DNA of 64,000 nucleotides, from assembly GCF_026735135.1 (NCBI RefSeq), contig NZ_JAPQER010000004.1, forward strand, positions 1 to 64,000. The letters run 5' to 3'. Positions 36,465-43,407 of this stretch are shown piece by piece (position 1 is the first letter of the stretch; every line of letters begins with the position of its first letter). The notes beneath the pieces were generated by a model, which did no database searches, was not told the origin of the DNA, and saw nothing but the letters and a program-made list of their open reading frames with translations. Source of the DNA: Clostridium aestuarii. GTDB lineage: Bacteria; Bacillota; Clostridia; Clostridiales; Clostridiaceae. The position numbers and the translations under genes were made by a program.

Positions 36465-37463
36465 GTGTATAATTTAAGAAATAGAAGTTTTTTAACTTTA
36501 ATGGATTTTTCAACGAAGGAGATAAATTTTTTATTGGATTTAGCAGCAGAGCTTAAAAGAGCTAAGTATGCTGGTGTTGAATCAAAGAAGCTTTTAGGAA
36601 AGAATATAGCTTTGATTTTTGAAAAGGATTCTACCAGAACTAGATGTGCTTTTGAAGTGGCGGCTTATGATCAAGGGGCACATGTAACATATTTAGGATC
36701 TGTAGGAAGCCAGCTTGGTAAGAAAGAGTCAGTAAAGGATACGGCAAGGGTACTTGGAAGAATGTATGATGGGATAGAGTACAGAGGGTTTAGTCAAAAG
36801 GTTGTAGAAACTTTAGCTGAGTATTCAGGCATTCCTGTTTGGAATGGGCTTACAGATGAAGATCATCCAACACAAATACTTGCAGACTTTTTAACAATAA
36901 AAGAACATTTTCATAAACCTTTAAACCAAATAGTTTTTACTTATGTGGGCGATGGAAGAAATAATATGGCGAATGCACTTATGATAGGTGCGGCTAAAAT
37001 GGGGATGGATTTTAGAATTGCAGCACCTGAAAAACTATTTCCTAAAGAAGATTTAGTAGAAAAATGTAAAGAAATATGTAAAGAAACAGGTGGTAAAATA
37101 ACTATTACATATGATATAGATAAAGCGGTTAAAAATTCTGATGTATTGTATACGGATGTATGGGTATCTATGGGAGAAGCCGAAGACGTTTGGAAAGATA
37201 GAATAGATATGTTAAAGCCTTATACAATAAATATGGATATGATAAAGAAGACTGAAAATAAAAATGTAAAGTTCATGCACTGTCTTCCTGCATTTCATAA
37301 TTTGGAGACCAAGGTAGGAAAAGAAATATATGATAAATTTGGATTGAAAGCTGTGGAAGTTACAGAAGAAGTTTTTGAAAGTAAGTATTCAATAGTTTTT
37401 GATGAAGCTGAGAATAGAATGCATACTATAAAAGCAGTTATGGTAGCAACGCTAGGAAATTAA
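36465..37463 (+). CDS. arcB: Ornithine carbamoyltransferase (catabolic, ADI pathway)
   Basis: 332 residues starting at GTG 36465 ([16 protein letters not shown], the family start), eight bases after AGAGGGGG. Carbamoyl-phosphate motif STRTR, ornithine-side HPTQILADF and HCLPAFHN (catalytic Cys) are present. It cleaves citrulline with phosphate to carbamoyl phosphate and ornithine. Carbamate kinase (arcC) and the arginine-ornithine antiporter (arcD) are not in the window. Confidence 0.95.
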   Translation: MYNLRNRSFLTLMDFSTKEINFLLDLAAELKRAKYAGVESKKLLGKNIALIFEKDSTRTRCAFEVAAYDQGAHVTYLGSVGSQLGKKESVKDTARVLGRMYDGIEYRGFSQKVVETLAEYSGIPVWNGLTDEDHPTQILADFLTIKEHFHKPLNQIVFTYVGDGRNNMANALMIGAAKMGMDFRIAAPEKLFPKEDLVEKCKEICKETGGKITITYDIDKAVKNSDVLYTDVWVSMGEAEDVWKDRIDMLKPYTINMDMIKKTENKNVKFMHCLPAFHNLETKVGKEIYDKFGLKAVEVTEEVFESKYSIVFDEAENRMHTIKAVMVATLGN

Positions 37464-37479
37464 AAATCATTTTAATAAT

Positions 37480-37516
37480 AAAAATCCCTAAGCTATTAGG
37501 TTTAGGGATTTTTTCA
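37480..37516. terminator. Bidirectional terminator
   Basis: AAAATCCCTAA / TTAGGGATTTTTT between convergent arcB and antiporter genes. Confidence 0.82.
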
Positions 37517-37517
37517 G

Positions 37518-38717
37518 TTATATGTTTTGGTGATAGGTTTTATGATATATGGTTATTTCACCAGCTTGTTTTAATGCAATTTTAGTTAATAGAGGTCCTA
37601 TAAGTTCGTATACGACTGTAGCAGATAAAATTATTGTTCTGATACTTGAACCATATTGAGGAATAATAGTTTCTGCTACCATAGCAAGTCCAATAGCTAC
37701 TCCAGCTTGAGGAACTAAAGTTAAACCTAGATACTTTTGTACTGTTTTAGAGCAGTTTGCAAGCTTTGAGCCTAAGCTTGCACCAACAATTTTTCCAATT
37801 AATCTGCTGATTATGTATGCTGCGCCTATTTCACCAACTTGGGCAAGGAGACTTAAGTTTAATTCGATACCTGCTATAGTGAAAAATGCTATAAATATTG
37901 GAGGGGTGAACTTATCGATAATTGATATGGTTCTATTGTTTGCTGGAGCAATATTTATAACTGCAGCACCTATCATCATACAGGATAGAAGAGGTGAAAT
38001 ATCTATAGTTGAGCATATTCCGATATTTAGGAATAATACAGCAACGGTTATACAGAGCAGTTGGTCTTCTCCTTCTGCTTTTCGTGAAATTATTGAAAGA
38101 ACTGTTCCCATTAAAACGCCTAATATAAGTGCATAGAATATTTCAAGTAATGGATTTAAAATAACATTGGCAAGAGATAAATCAGAAGTACCATTTATCA
38201 AAGAACGAGCAATAGTTGTAGAAACACCAAAAACTATAATTCCTACAGCATCATCCATAGCAACGATAGGAAGCAAAGTATCTACTAGAGGCCCTGTAGC
38301 TTTATACTGCTTAATTACCATTAGAGTAGCAGCAGGAGCTGTAGCAGCGGCAATCGAACCTAAAACAATACTAAAAGCTATAGGCATTTTAAAAATAAAT
38401 ATCATAATAATATCAACGATGAATACTGCACCTAAAGACTCAAAGAGAGTTATTATAAAAACCTTTTTGCCCATAGCTTTTAAATGTTCCAAATTAAATG
38501 AGCTTCCTATACTGTATGCAATGAAGCCTAAGGCTGCATCTGCTATTATAGTAAGCTTTGATGCAGCGATGCTAGGAATGATATTTAGCATAGATGGACC
38601 AATGACTACTCCAGCAATAAGGTAGCCAGTTACCTTAGGCAGTTTAAAAAGAGATACAATTTTACCCATAATTATACCAGCGAATAAAATCATTCCTAGA
38701 TAGTATAGTGAATGCAT
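37518..38717 (-). CDS. CPA2-family cation:proton antiporter
   Basis: 399 residues with 12-13 predicted helices. Start LGMILFAGIIMGKIVSLFKLPKVTGYLIAGVVIGP is typical of the Kef/NapA-type Na+(K+)/H+ exchange domain; an Asp-Asp pair in AMDDAVGIIVFG could be the ion-binding site. There is no regulatory TrkA domain; instead a small PII-like gene lies directly upstream on the same strand. Confidence 0.9.
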   Translation of the reverse strand: MHSLYYLGMILFAGIIMGKIVSLFKLPKVTGYLIAGVVIGPSMLNIIPSIAASKLTIIADAALGFIAYSIGSSFNLEHLKAMGKKVFIITLFESLGAVFIVDIIMIFIFKMPIAFSIVLGSIAAATAPAATLMVIKQYKATGPLVDTLLPIVAMDDAVGIIVFGVSTTIARSLINGTSDLSLANVILNPLLEIFYALILGVLMGTVLSIISRKAEGEDQLLCITVAVLFLNIGICSTIDISPLLSCMMIGAAVINIAPANNRTISIIDKFTPPIFIAFFTIAGIELNLSLLAQVGEIGAAYIISRLIGKIVGASLGSKLANCSKTVQKYLGLTLVPQAGVAIGLAMVAETIIPQYGSSIRTIILSATVVYELIGPLLTKIALKQAGEITIYHKTYHQNI

Positions 38718-38753
38718 TAAATCATCTTCTTTCTAAAAAAATATTTATTAAAT

Positions 38754-39092
38754 TTAATTTCTAATACCATCAACATAATTTACTGGCAGGGTAAAAACAA
38801 TTCCAACGCCTGGCTTAGATAAATCGCCTACAACTTTTTTTATGCAGTCTAAGGCTGTGGGAATTTGCTTGTCAGATAAAACAGCAAATATAGTTTTATT
38901 AAATGGTCTTTTTTCGTTTAGAAGCAGTCTCAAAGAACCAAACATAGGCAGTTCTTGTTTATGGTCAATTAAGATTTCTGCCATACCATGACTATCTAAA
39001 ACAGTGGCTCCGCTAATTTTGGCTTTAGTAAATTCTAATAAAAGTTCATCTAATTTATCTACTTTGTTTAACACAAAAACAAGTAGGTGCAA
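38754..39092 (-). CDS. PII-like small regulator paired with the antiporter
   Basis: 112 residues with alternating beta strands and helices: LLVFVLNKVDKLDELLLEFTKAKISGATVLDSHGMAE resembles the first beta-alpha-beta unit of PII/DUF190-like proteins, then a loop and IFAVLSDKQIPTALDCIKKVVG, with a second unit. PII-like proteins (e.g. DarA, SbtB, PamB) bind nucleotides and gate neighbouring transporters. Thirty-six bases separate it from the antiporter gene, so it is likely its regulator. The family assignment is tentative. Confidence 0.65.
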   Translation of the reverse strand: MHLLVFVLNKVDKLDELLLEFTKAKISGATVLDSHGMAEILIDHKQELPMFGSLRLLLNEKRPFNKTIFAVLSDKQIPTALDCIKKVVGDLSKPGVGIVFTLPVNYVDGIRN

Positions 39093-39450
39093 ATTATCAC
39101 TTCCTTTATAAATATATAGATAAAAAAGCTAAAATATTTTTGAACGATTTTAATGTGTAGGTTTAATGGATTGATAATGTTTAATTATTGGTTTGTCTTG
39201 AAATAAAATATGATTTGTTTTATTATTTAAGAGTTTTTTAGCTTTGAAATGTGTCATGGAATTTTTATTTATCATGTTCATTTAAGAGTATTATAATAGT
39301 AAAATGACTATTAAACGAGAGAAAAAGTTTTAATTAAATTTACATAATTATAGGTTTTAATATATATATATTCATGTAACTGAGAAAATTGCATGATTTG
39401 GAAAATACATAGATACATGGAAGTTTCATTTTTCACTGTTTCCAAAATAT
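39093..39450. other. Intergenic region without a gene
   Basis: A+T-rich spacer upstream of the PII-like gene. No supported gene, repeat or riboswitch seen. Confidence 0.55.
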
Positions 39451-39487
39451 AAAAAAGAGTGAAAATCTGAGATTTTCACTCTTTTTT
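39451..39487 (-). terminator. Terminator of the small-protein pair
   Basis: AAAAAGAGTGAAAATCT / ATTTTCACTCTTTTTT, perfect long stem ending just beyond the stop of the 55-residue protein. T tract on both strands. Confidence 0.85.
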
Positions 39488-39488
39488 A

Positions 39489-39656
39489 CTAGTCTATATC
39501 AAGTAAATCATCTATTTCTGTTTCACCTCGAGATCCAAACACAGAGCGTGCACTTTCAGCCTGACCATGTTTGATATTATTCTTTTTAAATCTTCCATCA
39601 TGTTTTTGATTATTTTTTGTGTTTTTCATTTTGTTTTTTAAATTATTCTTTGACAT
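39489..39656 (-). CDS. Small basic protein (55 aa), possibly spore-associated
   Basis: 55 residues, Lys/Asn-rich N-terminal half (MSKNNLKNKMKNTKNNQK), then KHGQAESARSVFGSRGETEIDDLLDID. The segment with GQAESAR is reminiscent of small clostridial spore or DNA-associated proteins, but I cannot name the family. An AGAG ribosome-binding site lies seven bases before the ATG. It starts two bases after the upstream 41-residue gene stops, so the two form an operon. Confidence 0.7.
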   Translation of the reverse strand: MSKNNLKNKMKNTKNNQKHDGRFKKNNIKHGQAESARSVFGSRGETEIDDLLDID

Positions 39657-39657
39657 A

Positions 39658-39783
39658 TTATATCTCTTTATCTCCTTTTACTCCTGTTGATTTATGTTTC
39701 TTCATTTCATCTTCATGGATAATATCTGGCTTAGAAGTCCTTTTATCCATTTTCCTGCTATTTTTAGCTTTTGAGCTACCCAC
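39658..39783 (-). CDS. Small basic protein (41 aa)
   Basis: 41 residues from GTG at 39783, eight bases after AAGGAG: GSSKAKNSRKMDKRTSKPD..., Lys/Arg-rich and hydrophilic, with no membrane segment. A strong ribosome-binding site and tight link to the next gene support translation. Function unknown; possibly a spore-core or nucleic-acid-binding protein. Confidence 0.62.
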   Translation of the reverse strand: MGSSKAKNSRKMDKRTSKPDIIHEDEMKKHKSTGVKGDKEI

Positions 39784-39974
39784 AACATTCACTCCTTAAA
39801 ATTTGATTAAGTATATAAATTTGTCTTTAATAGCATAACCATATTTAGTGGAATTATGTATGAAAAGAAGTATCCAATTTTCTAATAATAATAAAAATAA
39901 ATGCTATAATAAAAAATAAAGAATATATACAATAGATATTTAAAATATATAACCAATGAGAAAGGAGTAAAATT

Positions 39975-40247
39975 GTGATAAAAATAGTGGGAAGTTTGAT
40001 AAAAAAGAATAAAATTATAAGAGAAGAAATTGTTACATCGACTATAGAGGGCAGTTATCAGGAAAAATTAAAAGAGTGTATTACTGAAATTTGTTATAGA
40101 ATGGATATTTCCAAGCCTTATTGGCTACCTAAAAACATGAATGAATATAACAGAAGAACCAAAACTTCTTTCAACAAAGATAACTTTATTGAAGAATTGG
40201 ATTTTGATAAATTTCAAATAGAAGAATTGAAGGATGATTTAAAATAG
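39975..40247 (+). CDS. Hypothetical 90-residue protein
   Basis: 90 residues from GTG after AAAGGAG. N-terminal beta strands (IKIVGSLIKKNKIIREEIV) and a helical centre (YQEKLKECITEICYRMDISKP), then YWLPKNMNEYNRRTKTSF and an acidic tail. No signal peptide. I do not recognise a function. It stands 54 bases before the CARF nuclease on the same strand. Confidence 0.75.
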   Translation: MIKIVGSLIKKNKIIREEIVTSTIEGSYQEKLKECITEICYRMDISKPYWLPKNMNEYNRRTKTSFNKDNFIEELDFDKFQIEELKDDLK

Positions 40248-40301
40248 AACTTTATAGCACATAATAAGCTTAGGGTAAATATAAACTAAGCAGGTGATTT
40301 T

Positions 40302-41450
40302 ATGGAATGTAGAACATTGGTTAATCTACTAGATGAATTTAATGAGCAGAATATTATAGCAACTTTAAATTTAAAACCTGAAAAAACTATATTTATATAT
40401 GAAAATAATACAGAAAATATTAAACAATTTAAAGCAATCAAAACTTATTTACAAGATAAGCTTCCAGAAATTCAAATAGAAGGCAACGCTGTTGAAATGG
40501 TAAATATACAGCATATAGAAAAACTCATAAGCAGTTTTAATAGAGAAAATACTGTGATTAATTTATCCTGTGGAAGTAAGCTCATGAGTTTGCTTACATA
40601 TAAAACAGCAGAAAAATATAAAATAACATGTATATTTATAGATATCAGTTCTGAAGTTATCTTAAATTTGAGTGATGATAAAACAGATAAATTCAATATA
40701 GAGCTTCAAGAATTAAAGGTTAATGATTTTATTAAAAGTACAGGAGGCAAAATTCTTTCAGATTCAACAGAGATATTTGATAACAGTAAAGTACTAGAAT
40801 TCCTCGATTATATCATTGATAATTATAGTTCATGGACTAAATTAAAAAATAATCTTAGAAATGATGATATAGCAAAGCATGATAAATTTTATATGGATAA
40901 AGTTATTATAGATAAAGAAAAAATAGATGACGAATATAGACCTATATATGTTAAATTTTTAGAGAAAGCTAAAAATTTAAATTTGGTTTCTACTAGTAAT
41001 TCTAAAAACAATAATTTGATTGTACAGTTTAACAACGAAGGGATGAAAACTCTTTTCTTTAAAACAGGTACGTGGTTAGAGGTATTAGTTTATAAGACAT
41101 TGAAGCAAATAAATGAAGTTGATGATGTTAAAATTGGAGTAACATTTAAGTGGAACGATAATAAGCAATATGTTAAAAATGAAATAGATGTGTTAGCATC
41201 AATCAATTCTCAACTTATATGCATATCATGTAAGGATACGGATAAATATGATGAAGATGCTTTGAATGAACTAGAAGTATATTCTGATATGTTAGGTGGA
41301 GATGATGTTAAAAAGGTTCTTACAGCTTCTAAAGAATCTTATAAAAAAAGCACGATACTAAGAGCAAAGGAAATGGGAATTGACATTGTTGTTTTTAATG
41401 GCAATGTAAAAACATTAAAAGAAAGTTTACGTAATATTTTAAAGATTTAG
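40302..41450 (+). CDS. Card1/Can2-like CARF-domain nuclease (DUF1887)
   Basis: 382 residues. The N-terminal half (about 1-145) is a CARF-like Rossmann fold; VINLSCGSKLMSLL at about 85-98 matches the ligand-loop region NxTGGTKxM of CARF proteins. A linker/winged-helix part (150-250) follows, then a PD-(D/E)xK nuclease (about 250-382) with GTWLE (E260), NEIDVL (D296) and CISCKD (K311) - the DUF1887 layout of Card1/Can2, which is activated by cyclic tetra-adenylate to cut ssDNA and RNA. These normally accompany type III CRISPR systems; none is visible here, nor any Cas10. AGGTGAT precedes the ATG. Confidence 0.85.
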   Translation: MECRTLVNLLDEFNEQNIIATLNLKPEKTIFIYENNTENIKQFKAIKTYLQDKLPEIQIEGNAVEMVNIQHIEKLISSFNRENTVINLSCGSKLMSLLTYKTAEKYKITCIFIDISSEVILNLSDDKTDKFNIELQELKVNDFIKSTGGKILSDSTEIFDNSKVLEFLDYIIDNYSSWTKLKNNLRNDDIAKHDKFYMDKVIIDKEKIDDEYRPIYVKFLEKAKNLNLVSTSNSKNNNLIVQFNNEGMKTLFFKTGTWLEVLVYKTLKQINEVDDVKIGVTFKWNDNKQYVKNEIDVLASINSQLICISCKDTDKYDEDALNELEVYSDMLGGDDVKKVLTASKESYKKSTILRAKEMGIDIVVFNGNVKTLKESLRNILKI

Positions 41451-41475
41451 TAAAAAATTTAAAATAAAATTAATT

Positions 41476-41523
41476 GGGTCTGTAAATGAGTTTATGTAAA
41501 TTCACAAACTTATCTACAGATCC
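41476..41523. other. Imperfect inverted repeat after the CARF nuclease
   Basis: Eighteen-base arms GGGTCTGTAAATGAGTTT and AAACTTATCTACAGATCC pair with two wobbles and one mismatch. No T tract follows, so termination is uncertain. The rest of 41524-41758 has no supported gene. Confidence 0.5.
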
Positions 41524-41759
41524 TATAAAATCCATATTTTCGTACTAAAGAGTTTTTAAATTATTTGATATTTTACTAAAACATTTAAGAAAAATTTCCC
41601 TTTCTTATTTAGTCAAAGGAGTTAAAATCTTTTGCCATAATATTTTTCTCTTTCTTTATAATCTTCTCCGTTTAGTAAAAATACAGTTACTAAAGAAATG
41701 TATAAAAATAATTGAGAATATTTAGAAAAAATGTGTGCAAGTATTTACTAATTTTTTCC

Positions 41760-41815
41760 AATGTATTATAATGGAATAAAATGGAAGGTAAACACAATGT
41801 ATTATAATCCATTGT
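41760..41815 (+). promoter_or_regulatory. Repeats and promoter before the ParM-like gene (possible parC)
   Basis: AATGTATTATAAT occurs twice, at 41760 and 41796, 36 bases apart. The second is enclosed by the perfect inverted repeat CACAATG / CATTGTG. TATAAT in each copy can act as a -10 element. In par loci such repeats upstream of parM bind ParR; this role is inferred. Confidence 0.5.
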
Positions 41816-41847
41816 GATCAATTATATTTATTGGGGAGGAAGATTTA

Positions 41848-42897
41848 ATGACTAAGAGTAAAAATGGTATAGTAGATTCTTTTAGTGTACAAGTTATTGA
41901 TGATGGGTATGCAGATACTAAATCTAAAGCAGAAGATAGCCCAATGTTTATAACTCCATCATATGTTACTACTTGGAGGCCGTCTTATAACAAGGATAAT
42001 GATTTGACTGAACCACCAAAAAGCAACTTAAGCAGAATAGAGGTTGAGGTAAATTCATCTAAATATCTAGTTGGAGAATGTGCTGTAAAACAAGATAGAA
42101 ATATTCAGTGGAATGGAGCATCGGACAAGCATAATGATAGATCATTTGATGTTTTACTAAAAACTCATTTGAGTTTAATGGCCAAAAAGCCTATGAGTAG
42201 AGTAAAGTTAGTTATGGGGTTACCTGTAAGAGCGAGTTTGGACAAAGAAAGAGTAGAAAAAATGAAAGCTAAAGTAGTTAGGCAGCATGATATTGCTTTG
42301 AGATTGTGTGGTCAAAAAGAGTTTGAAAATAAAATTATAAGAGTAGAGGATATTATTATAAAAGCACAGCCTCATGGAACGCTATGTAATTTGATATTAG
42401 ACAATAATGGTAATTTAACTAATAAAGACATAGCCAGGAAAGTTAATGCTATATCTGATATCGGAGGCAAAACTCATAATTTATACTTAGTAGATGCTTT
42501 GGAACCATTAGCAGATTTCTGTGATACTAAAAATAGTGGAATGTATACAGCCTATATGTGGATAAAGGACTACATAGAACAGGTGCTACATTTAAATGTG
42601 GCAGATGGGCAGATACAATATATAGTAGCAAGTGGACAAATTAAAGGGTATGATTTAACACCAGTGATTCAAAAGGCGTATAAAAGTCTTGCAAGAAAGA
42701 TTATTTTAGAAATTGAGACTGTCTGGGAAAACGCGATGCCTTTTATTGATAATATTATATTTACAGGAGGTGGAGCTGCTGTACTTAAGCCTTATTTAGA
42801 AGAAGAATTTAAAAATGCAGTGTATTTAGGTCAAACACAAAATCCATTAGGTCTATTCAAACAAGGTGTTAGAAAATGGAAGAAAAAAATAGGCTAA
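41848..42897 (+). CDS. ParM-like bacterial actin (plasmid-segregation type)
   Basis: 349 residues with actin-fold nucleotide motifs: phosphate-1 VIDDGYADTKS, phosphate-2 SDIGGKTHNLYLVD (about 205-218), and adenosine motif FTGGGAAVLKPYL near the C-terminus. These are ParM/StbA/Alp proteins whose filaments push DNA molecules apart. GGGGAGGA precedes the ATG. The next gene encodes a ribbon-helix-helix-like protein and repeats lie upstream, completing a ParMRC-like cassette in what otherwise looks like chromosome. Confidence 0.88.
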   Translation: MTKSKNGIVDSFSVQVIDDGYADTKSKAEDSPMFITPSYVTTWRPSYNKDNDLTEPPKSNLSRIEVEVNSSKYLVGECAVKQDRNIQWNGASDKHNDRSFDVLLKTHLSLMAKKPMSRVKLVMGLPVRASLDKERVEKMKAKVVRQHDIALRLCGQKEFENKIIRVEDIIIKAQPHGTLCNLILDNNGNLTNKDIARKVNAISDIGGKTHNLYLVDALEPLADFCDTKNSGMYTAYMWIKDYIEQVLHLNVADGQIQYIVASGQIKGYDLTPVIQKAYKSLARKIILEIETVWENAMPFIDNIIFTGGGAAVLKPYLEEEFKNAVYLGQTQNPLGLFKQGVRKWKKKIG

Positions 42898-42913
42898 GGA
42901 AGGAGAGTATATT

Positions 42914-43243
42914 ATGCAAATTTCTCTTTATATAGGAAAAAGGAAAAAAAAAGATAGAATAGTGGATAGAGAATTAGAAAGATATGTTGAAGGAGATCGA
43001 AGTGAAAGAATAAAAGATTTGATTTTAAAAGGATTAATATTTGAGGGTCGAAAGGATATTGATGAGCGATTGTTAGATATGAGATATATGTATAGTTCTA
43101 ATCTAACAGCTATGACTATAGAAGAAGAAAAAGTTGAAAATATACCTAAAAAAACGCCTACTAAAGAAAAAAAACCTGACTTTAGCAATATAAAGGTTCA
43201 TAGAAAAGAAATAGAAGACGATGAACTGGAAGATAGAATTTAA
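42914..43243 (+). CDS. ParR-like ribbon-helix-helix partner of ParM
   Basis: 109 residues. The N-terminus has the RHH pattern: a short strand (ISLYIGKR), a helix (DRELERYVEG), then DRSERIKDLILKGL. The C-terminal half is charged and likely disordered, ending in an acidic segment that could contact the ParM filament. It follows ParM by 16 bases with AAGGAGAG upstream. The assignment rests on pattern and position. Confidence 0.72.
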   Translation: MQISLYIGKRKKKDRIVDRELERYVEGDRSERIKDLILKGLIFEGRKDIDERLLDMRYMYSSNLTAMTIEEEKVENIPKKTPTKEKKPDFSNIKVHRKEIEDDELEDRI

Positions 43244-43282
43244 GAAAAAGTTATTGATAAAATAAAAATATAAGTGGTATAT

Positions 43283-43322
43283 AAAAAACTCTCTGCCTTA
43301 ATTGGGGCAGAGAGTTTTTTGT
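43283..43322 (+). terminator. Rho-independent terminator
   Basis: AAAAACTCTCTGCC / GGCAGAGAGTTTTTT closes the ParM-ParR-like operon. Confidence 0.88.
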
Positions 43323-43323
43323 G

Positions 43324-43352
43324 TTGCAATATTCTAGGTACCTTATTATAAG
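43324..43352 (+). promoter_or_regulatory. Candidate promoter of the che operon
   Basis: TTGCAA and TATAAG are 17 bases apart, about 55 bases before cheA. No sigma-D (flagellar) motif was noticed. Confidence 0.4.
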
Positions 43353-43407
43353 GGGATACATATAATGAAATAGAAGTTTTTACTTCTGCTCACAGGGGGT
43401 GTATGAG

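Noticed and set aside
41622-41744. Minus-strand frame ending NGEDYKEREKYYGKRF
   Set aside because: Protein-like end, but there is no start codon or ribosome-binding site; could be a decayed gene fragment.
39900-43330. CRISPR array or cas genes near the CARF nuclease
   Set aside because: No regularly spaced repeats and no Cas-like proteins were found in or around the segment.
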